In this document: in pieces, positions 48,701-62,400 of the stretch | How positions within the stretch are numbered: position 1 is the stretch's first letter | Layout: every line of letters begins with the position of its first letter | Origin: Scolanthus callimorphus | Taxonomy: Eukaryota > Cnidaria > Anthozoa > Actiniaria > Edwardsiidae | DNA: 64,000 nt | Assembly: GCA_033964015.1 (NCBI GenBank) | Contig: CM066917.1 | Location: forward strand, 30,889,951 to 30,953,950 | Direction: 5' to 3' | Notes under the pieces: model-generated | Database searches by the model: none | Seen by the model: only the letters and a program-made list of their open reading frames with translations | Told to the model about the DNA's origin: nothing | Made by a program: the position numbers and the translations under genes

Positions 48701-51700
48701 CAAAAAACACCCAAAATGCAATAAAATCGGTCCAGGAGCACTTTATTTGACAACTACAACATTCCGAGGAGATGTCACATGATTTTATTTCAATATTTAC
48801 ATTTACGTATAATTTTTACAGCGACAGCGTTGCATGTTTCTTTCACAGTACCCCACATGACTAGAGCTTGGATCGCCTGTGGAATAATCAATTTTTTTAT
48901 ACCCAAAATCTGGGTACTCTTCAGTGCGCATGCGTTTGACCTTGACCGCTACTAAAATCATGGATTTATCACACAGTTCTTCAATATGTTTTAGGAATTT
49001 TTCACATTTTACAGTCGTGGTTATAAAACCAGCCAAAAAGAGCTTTAAAAACACGAATTACTGAGATATTTCACTAAGTTTTGAGCAGGTTTTGTTTTAG
49101 CAAAACAGCGCGCGTTCTGCTTGACAGATCTTCGTCAGCAGCGATCTTCGTCAGCAGCGTGCGCGCGACAAATTTTGTCAACAACTGAACAAAGAGGAGG
49201 TCTGTCAGTCTTCCCATGAGCACCTGCGCGAGATTTTGAAACTACCCGCCAAAACGGACAATGTTCCCGGGAAAAAGCGAGAAAACAGATGTGAAATCCC
49301 TCAATAAAAATCTCTTAAGAGCACCATTATATGCAACCTGATAAATAGACATAAAAGTTTATGAAATGAACTCGTGGTTTAGCTAAATTCTCACTTCATA
49401 ATGTCAAGCAGGCGGAAAATAACAAGGGCGCGACTTTGCCGTCAAATCTCTGCACGGACATTTTGTCCAGGCGATGGCTTTGTTTACATTTTTCATTAAC
49501 CAAAATCTACTATTTCTAACCAATTGCCCTCTGATTTTATTGAGTATTATACTTAAGCAAATCTCTTTGATTTTAAATCTATTTCATTATCAGAATTGCC
49601 CTCTCGATTTCTTGTTGAATTTGGGACTGGAAAGTAGACAACCGAAACAACGGTCGGCCTTCGTGAGCACTGCAAAACACGTTGAAAACCTAAAGTCTCG
49701 CTCGCCGTCACCACTCGCGAAAGGGGGCGATCCTGAACTTAATATCTAAAAATTGATTCAAACGCGATACATTTCTGCAATACAAAGTCCGGAATGGTTT
49801 CCTAGCTATATTTTAAGCAATATCTAATGTCAGAAAGATATTTATTCGCCGAAAAATATGGGAAAATGTGAACAGAAAAGTGCTAGAGCTCGCGCGAAAA
49901 AGCCGTTGTGATTGCGCGAGAGCGCGCGCTAATCTAAGGAGAATTGAGATTTCATCGACGAAAATAAGCTTTATTTCTTGCGATTCCTCCAGAAAGTCAT
50001 CAAGAATCGCAATACAAAACGAATTGTTACGATTTTGATACGACAATTCCACAAAATATTGACGACGTTGGAAGAAAATATTTCAGAATTGCTGGCGAAG
50101 ATAATCCTGCAAGCTATTTTTTTTTTTTGCACTGCTTGTAAACAAACAAAATCTGATTTCTTCAAGCGACGACGGGAAAACAAAATGTCCCAAGACGGTG
50201 CTAACATGCAGACACGTGAAACTTGTCAACCTGAAGTTTATACTTCCGTTTGCCTCATCGGAGCAGAGGTGCAATCGTTTTTTGTGTGAGAAAGGCCGGA
50301 GCGCTTAAATTTGTGAGCTTCACAAAATCCTCCTTGTTCAACTGCCGAATCGCGCGCGCGTCATCCGGCCATTTATAATATGGCTCAAAAGCGATGCATT
50401 ATGGGAAGACTGACAGACCTCCTCTTAACTGAACATTTGCCTCAGAATCAAGACTTTTGTTGCATGATTTTGTCGTGTTATAACGCTAGTTTTGGAAAAT
50501 TGATCTTACGAAATGCTTACGAAAATTCATAAGAATAGATCTACAAGTGGAAAGACTTTGAAGCGCAGCGTTTGATACCGGAAATATGTTTCGCCCAACA
50601 GGTGATGCTTGTGTGAAAAATATTTTCTGTTAGATTTCCTCCGAATTCAAATTGCGCGCATGGGCAGAAAAGAGGAATGACGAGCCAATGAAAATCGTCG
50701 CATGACTTGATTATTCCAGAGCTCCGTATCTTGGCGCTGACCTAAAAGATACGCGGGCTCTGGGAACGAGATTGGACGCAAGCATAAGAATACACGCATG
50801 CGCAAATGTAATTTTCGTTTCCATTCCACCACGCCAAACGTAAAAAAGAGGTCTGGTAGCCCAAGTCAGCATTGTGGACGAAGACGAAGGCTATAAATGT
50901 TTTGTTGCTTTGAACGAGAGGACCTGGTGCCGAGCGGGACGCTGATTGGCGGGAAATATGTGCTTGCGTTCCCCATTGCGACGCAAGCACAAGAAGAACG
51001 CAAGTCTTGTTCTTCTTGCGTCAGCCTTGCGCTTGTGCTTATGCTTGCGTCGTGCATGTCTTCACCTGTCCTTATGCTTATGATTGAGCTTGTTCTTGCG
51101 TCCTAGTGAGGCCCTGGCTTAACACGACTAATTACGACTAAAATGATACTCAAAATATAAAATTATCCACTGACGGCATGCATACCTTGAGGAAATCGAG
51201 CCACGTGATGTTCCACATGAAGTCAGGCACAGCGTTCTTAACTCGACTACCGCGTCTAGTGAGTCTTGCAGGATCAGCAGGCGGCTCCTCGGCCGTCCAA
51301 GAGTATCTCTCGAGACCGTACACGTTCTCTTGACAGCACGCGAATAACAACTGGAAAAAGTCCCCTTGAATGCAACAACAAAGAGATTGATAATAAAAGG
51401 CCCCTAATCACCCCTAATCCTATCCCCAGAAGGCAGACCCGAGAAAATATCTGGCAACGAGAGCAAATCACCCCGGTAGTTTGACACGAGTTGTTGACAA
51501 GTTCTTACCTAGCAGAAGCTTGGGTTCCGGCGGAATGTGACGTCAGTCAAATATAGCCAGTGAGTAAGGTTGGGATCCAGGACCTTGCTCCAAGGATAGG
51601 CTACAAAGGCAAGTCGTAGATAATGATAAACATAACTTCCCTCCATAGCTGCCATAGCGGAGTGCGGGGACTACAATAACGGAAGAATGGTTTTAAAATA

Positions 51701-54700
51701 ATCTTTTCTTTCTTACCAAGACAGAGACCCGGTGGCCAGCCGAGTACCAATAAGTACTGCAAGGGCAGCAGGAATGCCAGGAAGCCGACATAGCAAGGCC
51801 AGACAATAGCGCACTTAGTGCGGCCTAATGCCAGGAACACACCAAGCCAGATGGCGTACATAACGGACGAGACATCACAACGAACCGCCATGTTGATAAC
51901 CATCACAACTAGGGAGACCTTGAGAAAAAGATGAGATGTCATTTTTCGGTCAACACGAGACGCAGTCGAATATCGTGATTGTTATTCATGACACGCAATT
52001 TCGTCTTCTGTGCAACAAGTGAAACGCAAACTAAAATGACTGGATATCTAGCTAACAGTATTGCTATAAAGTCAGGTTAGTATTCGTTGTTTGATAAAAC
52101 AGTTGCGATGCCTCCAGTATTTACCTCCCACCCAAAGTGGTAGAAAAATCTGTTGATGAGGTACTTGACACATTGCAGCATATCATCATCAGCCTTCCTA
52201 CGAGACGCGGTCTCGAACAGCACACCAGGCTCGGGTTCCATAAGGTTACGACGGATGCGAAAGAGTTTCTATTGAGATAGAAGTAAAATACCTCCAGTCA
52301 TCATACGGTATCACAGTCATAGTAGAAATCGAATCATCATCGTTACCGTCAATGTCAAGAGTAGAATTGCATCAGCATCAATGAAAGCCGCGTGAAATCA
52401 CCCTTGGTCTCCTGCGAATCCTGACGCCATTCTGCGTGAAATCACCCCTAATCTCTAGTCAATGAGAGCGCGATGTCACCTTTTCGCCATGCAATTGAGC
52501 TCTGAGCATGCGATTCTATATGATTATTCAAAGGTTCAGGAGGCATTATAGATTGCGCTAAGAATATAGCAAGAACAAAACGATATCGCACGAGTGCATT
52601 AGTTACTCAGTCTTCTCAGCAGGTGGATTTCTGATGGTATGGAGATGTTAGGCGAAGCTTGAGGAGCCGATCTCTACTTTGGGCTAAAAATCCGGAGCAC
52701 TTGCCATGTAATCTAACCCCCATGGTATTTATCACGCGACAAGTAGCGCGCGCTAAATTGATGAATAAATGCGGTGATTTTTTACGGACTTTTATCCCAA
52801 AGCAGAGATTGATTTGCAGTTACCCTATACTGACCTGGTGATGTTTTACAACTGCATTGAGCACGATAACTATCACAATCAGAAGATAACCCTGCAACAA
52901 ACATAACTGTATCATAAGAAACCGTTAAATTATTGCCGCGAAGGCAACAGCTGATACAATACATACCTTGATGTCCTCCGAAATAACATTGGTCTTGTAA
53001 AATCCAACCCACAGTGCATTATTAGTGAAGTGGCTTATTTTGGGTGGAAGTGTTACATTCTGAAATGAAAAAATAACCGCATGTTTCATCGACCTTGCCC
53101 AAAGTAAGGAGGCAAATTGGAAAGTCCTGCTACTGTACTGTATTAGATGCAAAGAAAGCGTCTTAGCGAATTGTGAACAACAGTAACGCCACTCGTTTCG
53201 TGACGCTTTTATTTATCATTTCTGCCACGCTGTGACGTAATCTGTGCATCTATTACAGTGCCCACAAAAAATAGAGATGACTCAATGCTCCCGATCTTAT
53301 AATCCTTGGTCGAATTGATGACATAGCCACTCTCCTACCTTTCCCGTACAATTATGCTGGAACAGATCCGCCTGTACGAAGCGCAGTTGGTAGATCATCT
53401 TGCTCAGTACTACTAAAGAACTCCATATAAGGAAGCAATAGGACAATGCACGCTGGAGCATGCGCGATGGCATAGAGATACCGAGCAGAATGATAATGAT
53501 GGCATTGATGGCGCAGACCTGAAAATAACAATATAGGAGTCAACAGAGCAAAGCAAAAGCAGCAGGGAAAAACCCCTAACAGCATAACACGGGAATCAAG
53601 CCCGGGAACTACCCAAATACGGGTCTTTGAAACTCCGATATCTTTCATCTGGGCGAAATTTGACGTGATTAGCACGTAAAAATTTACGCAAAAGTAAATT
53701 GTTTCTGGGATGGTTTTGTGCTATCGATGTGTTGAATAATAAAACCATTATCCTGCTCGATTTTGCCCAATATCGACTGATTTAGCCAACTCGGCCTGCG
53801 TCCCTCGTCGGTCAAGTATCAGACGATATTATGCGCAATCTCGTAGGATATTGGTTAAATATCAGCCGATATTTCCCGGCAACTCACCTGATACACCACA
53901 ACACATATAAGCGTTATATTAACAAGCTTCATCAAATGCAGCTCTCCCAGTCGCCATAACAACACGGTCACGTGATTATACACGTGAGCAACTTTGACGA
54001 TCAGCGTGACCAGCAGTGGTTTCTGAGCGGAAGGATCACGTGATCGGTCACGTGTACTGCTGCTGTTGCCATGACCACCTGAGGTTGTAGGTTCCACCGT
54101 TTCAGTGTTGATGCTTCCCGTTGGCTCTGTTTGTAGAGGTGGAATCTCCTCATGGCTCCCTCTGCAAAGAAACAAAGAGCAATTCTATGGAATCTCATTT
54201 TAAGGCGAGAGGCAGCCGCCAAATGGCTGCCATCAATCAAATATTCGAACATATCAGCAAGTCTCAGAGAAATTTTATCCGATGAAAATATTTTAGACCG
54301 ATGATAAGTCCAGTGTTACTGTTGTACAGTTGGCATACGCGCACAGAAACTGTCGCAGGACCCGAAATTAACTTTTTCGCTGTGCCACTGGCGACCAATT
54401 CAAAAACATTTAGTCGCCAAACAGCAATATTTAGTCGCTATATAAACCCATCCCAGCTAACTCAGATTTTAGTCGCCAAACAGCAATATTTAGTCGCTAT
54501 ATAAACCCATCCCAGCTAACTCAGATTTTAGTCGCCAAACAGCAATATTTAGTCGCTATATAAACCCATCCCAGCTAACTCAGATTTTAGTCGCCAAACC
54601 CCAAAATGTAGTCGCCATTGTCGACCATATGGTTGCAATGTCGGGTGCTGTATCGTAGCGATTATCGGGAGTATTGTTGGCGAAACGAAAACGCCGTTCG

Positions 54701-57700
54701 CCGGCTGGTGCATGCTTGACTGTGGATTTCCAGACTTTGTGAGACAGACACTGAACTGCGGTGTGTGACATGAATGTCTTGATCGTCGCAGTCTATGCGA
54801 CTGAAAGAATAAAACTGTCTAAACGTTTTCAGGCTTCAAGGGAATTCGAACCCATGACCTGGGCCATATCAGTGCGTTGCTCTAGCAACTGAGCTATGAA
54901 GCCAGATCTGCTGAGTTCATCGCGCTCCGTAGTGAATGCTACGGGAAAGGTTTGAACTTCGTTATGCGACAATATATCATCAGCACTCTTAAAGAGCCCG
55001 TGTCAGCCACAACTTCGTTGTTTTCGTTCGATATTAGAAGACGAATTACGTGTAAAAATATCTCAATCAATATTCAAAAATTTATTTATTTATTTTATTT
55101 AATTATTTATTTATTTATTCAGCTTCGCCCGAGGGCCGGGAAATCCTCACAGAGCGAGGCTCCAATTACGAGGGTCCCTGGTCAGTGTAGTGGGTTAGTA
55201 AGTTGTAAGCCCTGCACTGAGGATGGGCAACTTCCGACGTCCTCGTGGTTCTTTAACGTCCCTCTGGTTCCGGTTAGTGTAGTGCGTGTGAGAGACGGGA
55301 CCTACGGTTTAACGTCCTTATCCGAGAAGACGCGGATAAAAAAACAAAGTTTCACATTTGATTTACCAAATTCAATCGAGAAAATTGCTGTATATTCTCT
55401 AAATCAGCCGATGGAAATGGATGCTTTCTCGGACTTGGTATGTTGCTATGCTGTCAAAATGGCGGCTGACACATGCTCTTTAAGTACAAACCTTGTTGGC
55501 GAGGTTTTGTTGGCCTCGTTGCGGGCGTTTCTGAGGTCGATCATGGCCATGAAAGGACGATGGAAGAAATGTAGTTGGATCACAATAATGATAGAGAAGG
55601 CAGTGGGAGTTAACAACTCCATTAGAAGACTTGCTTTCGTGTGCTGACGGAGACCTAGATTATACAGCCTGCAAGGGTAACATGCTACGATTATTATTCG
55701 ATAGCGGTTATATAGCCAAAATCATAGTTTCACGCTGGAAATCTTCAAAACGTATGATGAAGCTGGGCGCTTACGGCGTCCGACGTTTTTTTTTTTATTT
55801 TAAGCTGTATGGCTATGTCATCGAAGCGTTTGGTGTAGACATATAGGATACTAGTAGTTTATATCACAGAAAGACAATCGCCAGATGTCCAAAATACAAG
55901 CCTTACTTACCACTGATCGGACAGCCCGGTGGCGTTGTGCCAATACATGGGCATATTATCAAACTGGTAGGTATAGATGATGAGTAGGATGCAGATAGAG
56001 TAGATCACCATTACCCACCACAAGGGACGCAAGATTAAACGCCACGTGGTTATAGAGATCTGGTGGAGGAACCCGGGAACATCCGTTAGTAAAAGATAGA
56101 TCGGATTCCATATTCCTATAGTGAAACTAATCACAATAGCGATTACACCAATTGTGAAAAAAAACCTATAGCAGTGATTGCAAAGTAATCCGCTATAACA
56201 GAAAAAAATTCCAGCTAAAATCTTAAATCCAAGTTGAATATCCAAGATGGACACTCTAGCAGGATTTCTACTAAAGTGTTTGACGCATTTGAGCATTTGA
56301 CGAGGTAATGGCCCTGCGACTGTTATCTGGACACCTCTTTGGTTATCTCTCTTCCAGTGATTGTGCATGCATACAATATGTACTTTTGTGACAAACGGTT
56401 AAATATTCACGCGCCAAATGCATTGAGCCGTGTCACAGGAGGTTGCGACTTGATTAATTGATTTAGGTTATGCTAGACAAAGGACAGATTTCATTATCTT
56501 TCATTCATACGTAAATGCTAACCTGGTAGCAAATGAGAATAAAAAGGAAGATGGCCATGTAGCCGATTTGATAGACAGACACTTCATTCTGTAACCCGAC
56601 CAGCAGGAAAGCACTACAGCAAAGGAGGATCCAGTACTTCGCAAGGACAGACTTGACCCACATCATCAGCGCACGGGCGTCATCTGAGGCACGAGCGTCC
56701 ATACCATCTACATCCTCAGATGGGACTGAAAAGGAACACAAAACGTGGATATTACTACGGATTTCACCGAACCGTGGTGCACGTCGAAAAAAAACGTCTA
56801 CGATTCTGCCCGCTCGGGCTCATGTTTTTGTCTGCATTGCTTGCTCCACGGGCTTATGTGTTCTTAAATTACCTGAATTTGCAGCGGCTTCCAAGGATGC
56901 TGAAAAGTATAACGGAAAAAAGTAAGGAAAAAGTAGTACAACCTGACCTCTACTTGGAAGGGCAACAACAACAGCAAAAACGACAACATCAATGCCACCA
57001 CTACCAATAACAACAACAAGAAAAGTAGCAGAATTAGGAGCACCAATAAGAACAAAGAATATACAGCGGATTTTAGACGAGTATCGAAAGCCAATCACAC
57101 TTTTAAAGAAATCCATTCAGCAACATAACAATCAAGGGAAGAAGTACGATTTGCGTTTAGTCGTGACCCAAGAAAACAAGACACACTGTGTGTGTTTGGG
57201 TTTTCTCCTCATTCAAAGACCCGCGACCTCTACCACTAGGGACGCGTAGAAAACGCAAGTTAGACACAACTGTCTGAAACCCGCTCTAACAAGGTTGCGC
57301 AACACCAACGAAACAAACATATACAAATCAAACAAACAAAAACAAAGTTAAAATGGACGAGATATAATCACTTACTCATCTTCCTGAGTGCTTGTACAAA
57401 AGGATGCGCCAAACTGGTGAGTTGCATGCCGCCTTCATTGGACTCGCGCTCTCGACGCTTCATGCGCTTTTCGCGAATATGTTGCCGTAAGGTTACCCAG
57501 AACACCCACGTAAATAACGTCTGGTGAGAAAGCATGACAAAATGTAGGTATTAAGAGAAACTTGTCTAACGGTGTTTACATCTTGTTGCCGATTCCAGCT
57601 ATAACGCACGCGCGCACTGCATGTCGATAAATGTGGGGCATTTGTCGAACAAACTGTTAAAAATTTGTGCGTTGCATTCTGGTAGTTGTGGGAGACGGCT

Positions 57701-59432
57701 TGGTCTAATCAAGCGTTTCAGAGAAAACAAAACCAAATTCAGTTATGCTAGACGAACCTCCCAGAAAATGTGCAAAGTAAAAGGCACCAGGTTGCCATTG
57801 CCTTACATCACGTACAGTACACGTACAAACAAATGTTACCTGCGCGCCTAAATGAAGACAAGGATATTTCCACTTCTTGAGCCCAAGTTCTGAGTAATCC
57901 AAAGTGCCACTAGAGTCTTGTATCGGTAGCTCATCATCGTTTAACTCTAAGCCATAGATATACTGGACCAGCAGTAATAACTCGGCATATAACACGAGGC
58001 CTGGCGAGGAGACCATGCAGAACCAGCGGGAGAAAGGGGTGATCCAGATGAGACACGCCCACAACAGAAGGACGAATGTGAGCCATGAGTGGTATGTGAT
58101 ACTCCACGCCTGAGAGTCAAATACAAGTTGGTTAGATATTTCTATATAAGGTTACCGCCATCCTCGGAGACCAGGGCGTGCGTCGAACGAAATAAAGGCG
58201 CGCGGAAGAGGAGGGTTAAGGGGATTCAAGAGGGGAAAAAGAAGAGAGAAAAAGACGCTTCTTTCTCTCCCCTTTCTCCTTCTCCACTCCCCTCCCCTTG
58301 CGCGCGCCTCCTTTCCATTCGCCGCCACGCCCTTCGTCTCCGAGGATGGATATCGCTCCATTCTCATACCAAGAGCTCCCTCGTGAGGTGGCTCTAGTGA
58401 CATATATCAGAAGACATGCGAAGCAAGTCCTTTCTCTCAACGGCTCGGTATCAAATCTCGCGCATCCATCAGTGGCTAACACCAGAGCCTCATGCGCAAG
58501 GTGACGGGCCACACAGCTCTGGCTAAGAGAATGTTATCACTCATGCAGCATGCGCTAAGTTGGCGAAAAAATGCGCTGATATTTATGGATATTTAGCGCA
58601 ATGGAGAGACTGGCTCTAATCATATCAAGATAGTTCCTTGTAAATGTGTCGACTTTCTTCAACTTCCTTATAAGGAAATATCTGCATACCATATTTGGAA
58701 TCCTAGTAAGTTTTTCACTATTTTTATTGACCTAGAAAGCTTAAAATTCAACCAGAACTCAGATACACTTGAGAAAAGATGTTATGTGCATTTTCCACTG
58801 TGTTTTTCACGGTCAAAACCCTGGAAACAAGGTAGACAAGATACCACAGGAAGCCCGCTCGATCTCTAAAAAGACGACACTGTTATCTTGATATGTGACC
58901 TTACCATCATGATAATAAGCGCCGCTATGTAACTTTGTCTCATCAGAAACATCATGATGCTACCCAAGGTGCCTTGCACGTCGGGATGTTCATCCTCAAC
59001 CCAGTTCTCCTCTGTATGGGCTGGACGGGTTCCTCGGCCACCAAGTTCTCAGGGTCTGGGGCGAGTGTGTTGTAATTCCGCTGACCCCGCTCGTCAGCCA
59101 TAAGGCACTATGGATTGGATAGTAAACGGGACATGGATAATGATAACAGGCTTTATGCGAATGTACGCTCCTCCTTAAGGAACCGGTCAAAAAATCGTAC
59201 TTTTAATTTGCCATGATCCTGGCGTTGCAAGGGCTTTGAAAAGACTAGATGCCAGATGTTCCTTGGGAAGACAGGACAAAATGTGTTGATCGCCTCAAAA
59301 GTGGTTAAGGCCTTGACAATCAAAACAGTTCCCATGGCAAGGGATCTATTCAATAATCTATTACTGCCAATAATCTATTACTTTCTTTGGCCAATGATAA
59401 TCAATCTGCCGGGAAAACATGATAATAAAATA

Positions 59433-59464
<32 letters not shown>

Positions 59465-62400
59465 TATATATATATAGTGCTTATCCATTACTGTGCTAAG
59501 CAGCTGTGCTCAGGTGATCTTGACGTGATTATCATGACAAGACTAGACGCTCAGTAGTTTGTCTGTCTGTTTGTTGGGTTGTTTGCTTTTTATTTGCAGG
59601 GAGGGGGAGGGGAGAGCTATTGACAGGTAGTTTTCAAAATTATTATTGAAAATTGAAACTTAGACTCTCTATTTGGCGAGCATCCGTGAAAACAAGAGAA
59701 AAGTCTTTGCTATGTGCGATTTTATTCACCTACGCGCCTTGTTTCGGTGTAGAGTTTCCAGTCACGCTCAGTGCACCACAGGGAACTCCATGGAGCGCTG
59801 AGCGTGACTTGACACTCAAACAAGGCGCATAAATGAATAAAAACGTGCATAGCAAGGACGACTTTGTTTTCCTGACTTACGGGCGTAAACAGTCTAATGA
59901 AACGTTTTGGTTTTGGTTTCTAAGGAGACATGTTTCTAAAAATACCAATCAGGGATCAGTACCTGGTGTTCCGAGTTCTTAGGCCATGTCCTTAAGTCCC
60001 ACCATGAAACATTTGGTCTACTGCTTGATCCTAGGATAGTTAACGCACACAAACACACACACAATCAGTGATTTATCACAAAGCACACATAATATTACCT
60101 TAAACACTTGTTGAATATCTGTGCGTCTAGCTGCTTATATGTGTGATTTCTATTTTAACAACCTCTGGCAAATATCGTGACTTTGCTCCCCCAGCCAATC
60201 AGATTGCAAACAAATATTATTTTAAGCAATTATTGGATGAGTTTTTGTGATTTCCAGAATAAACAATGTCGAGACAAGTGGAATCAGGCGAGGCCGTAAG
60301 GCCGAGCCTGATTCCACTTGGCGAGATATTGTTTATTCTGGAAATCACAAAAACCGAATTCAATAATTGTTTTATTATACATTGATTCAGTGAAAATACT
60401 TTTTTTCTGTCAAGCAATTTCTTTTACACAAGCGCCTTGTTAAATAGGGGAAACATTCAAGGGCTGTAGTCCCATGAAACATTGCGGGCGTAGGATCAAG
60501 AATCAGCTAGCTGATTCTTGAAGAATCAGCATGCTGATTCTTGGAGACCCTTAAAGTGCGTGATTCCCAAAGTAAATCGCGCGCTTTTAGCCAATCAGAA
60601 TCGAGATAGTGAGTTCAATGTATAATAATAATAATTTTGTGCGTTTATATTCTTGGGTAACGACTAAACACAAGTCGATTACAATAATTAGATTTGACCT
60701 CAATAGTTTAGATTTTAGATTACATATGGATTTAGATTACATTTAGATTACATATTATACATTTACTAGTAAGTACCCGTGAAAAATTCACGAATTAAAT
60801 TTTCCTTTGAATGACGAAAATTATCGGATTGTCTGCCGTTGTGGAATGAACAGTTATACCGCTACGTTTAGAGAGATGTGCTGAAACAATTTGTAACTAC
60901 GCCTGTTTACTTTAAAGTATTAAAGTATTTGTTATTGGTTTGACTGTGGTTTTGGCGCGAAAAGATTGCGCGTGTGTCGGTCGAGATGGTCGTATTTTCG
61001 GTCAAGAAAGAAAAAGGCTGAGCTGTACCACTCGAACTTCAACAACTATTGGTTTTAGATGTAAATAATATCAAGAGAAGTCCCTCGTCTAGTGAATAGG
61101 AAGTTTAGGAAGCGCCAGAAAGGTAAAGTAAAACTTTTTAGATTCTTGCTGTTTTCAATGGAAAGTTGCTTTGCACTGCTCATCATGTTGGACTTTCTTA
61201 AAGACTTGTACAACTCGGTCAATTCGAATTCAAGTGTGTGTGATTTAAAAACTTAGCTTAAACAATCTAAGCTTATCAGTTAAACTTGGGAAAATCGCTT
61301 GAATTAGACCTTAGCTCAAGTAAAACCTTTTCCAACAAAAACATGCACACTGCTGGAGAGACTTCCTTCCGCTCGGTTTGTGAACTTCGTTTTTTCGGCT
61401 CGAACATCTCAGTTTTAGTATAGATTTCGAAGATTTCATACATTTCCTCCTTCCGGTCGGGTTTGAGAGCTTCGTTTTTTTCGGCTCGAACTTCTCTGTT
61501 TTTAGTATAGATTTCGAAATAAATAGGCTGTCAAAGGACTGTTGTTTGTAAACTAAACTGAGTGTTTGTTTATTTATAAATGGCGCGCCGGGGCTTCGTG
61601 CAACGCGCCAAAACCTTTGAATGGGATATATTGTTCACTCTAAACTTTTTGGAAAAAACGACTTTTGCCTGAACATTACTGTGTTATTTGTGAGAGAATC
61701 GCGTAGGTTTGGACGTATTTGTTGCTTTCGGCTGCGAGAAATTGTTTATTTTTGGTTTCTGTGGAAGACTTAACATGGCGCCTTTGCGAACTCGATCTTC
61801 TCGCTTACGAAAACGCTTGAATTGGATATTCCGTCCGCTTTATCGTTTTCGAATAAAATGTATCCTATAACACAGTTCCCCAAGTATGCAATCAAATGGC
61901 GTGGTTTAGAAGTTCCGTGGTGCAGCCGTTTTTCCAGGCTGCTTGGCTAACAGTTTGACCTTGACCCCCCAACATCACGTATTATATATAAGATATATAT
62001 ATTTATATTAGTATGTTATAGCTTTTAGTAGGTATTAAGACCTGAAGAGACTCCGTGGGGAAAATTTTATTATTATTATTATTACTGTACTTCGCCTCCT
62101 GATTGGTTGGTTGTTGAATGGGTTTCGTAAACGCAAGTCGATTACTTCGCCTCCTGATTGGTTGGTTGTTGAATGTGTTTCGTTTCTGATTGGCTAAGTG
62201 TTTTACCTTGCGTTTAGTTTCTACAGTCATCTAAAATCCACTTTAAAAGAGCACCAAACATGAATACAGTGTAGCTTCATTAGGTGACTGCACAAAACGA
62301 TTCAGCAGCATGTGAGAAGCCATCTCGTTTATTGAGGCTTTATAGTAAGTTGTGTTTTTAAACAGTCGGTGAATACAGCAAATGAACATGCAAATAAACT

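Noticed and set aside
50790..50905. Possible extra Piezo exon between exons 16 and 17
   Set aside because: Exons 16 and 17 join in phase 0 and align to human without a gap; no helix or acceptor here.
53352..53675. 107-codon minus-strand frame
   Set aside because: Out of frame with Piezo exon 10 and reads into the intron; the exon uses another frame.
54952..55647. 231-codon open frame on the + strand
   Set aside because: Its last third is antisense to Piezo exon 8 and the rest covers a TTTA microsatellite and repeat sequence; no family likeness.
59153..59353. 66-codon minus frame just upstream of exon 3
   Set aside because: Looks coding by composition but no Piezo match and no phase-compatible splice sites were found; left unassigned.
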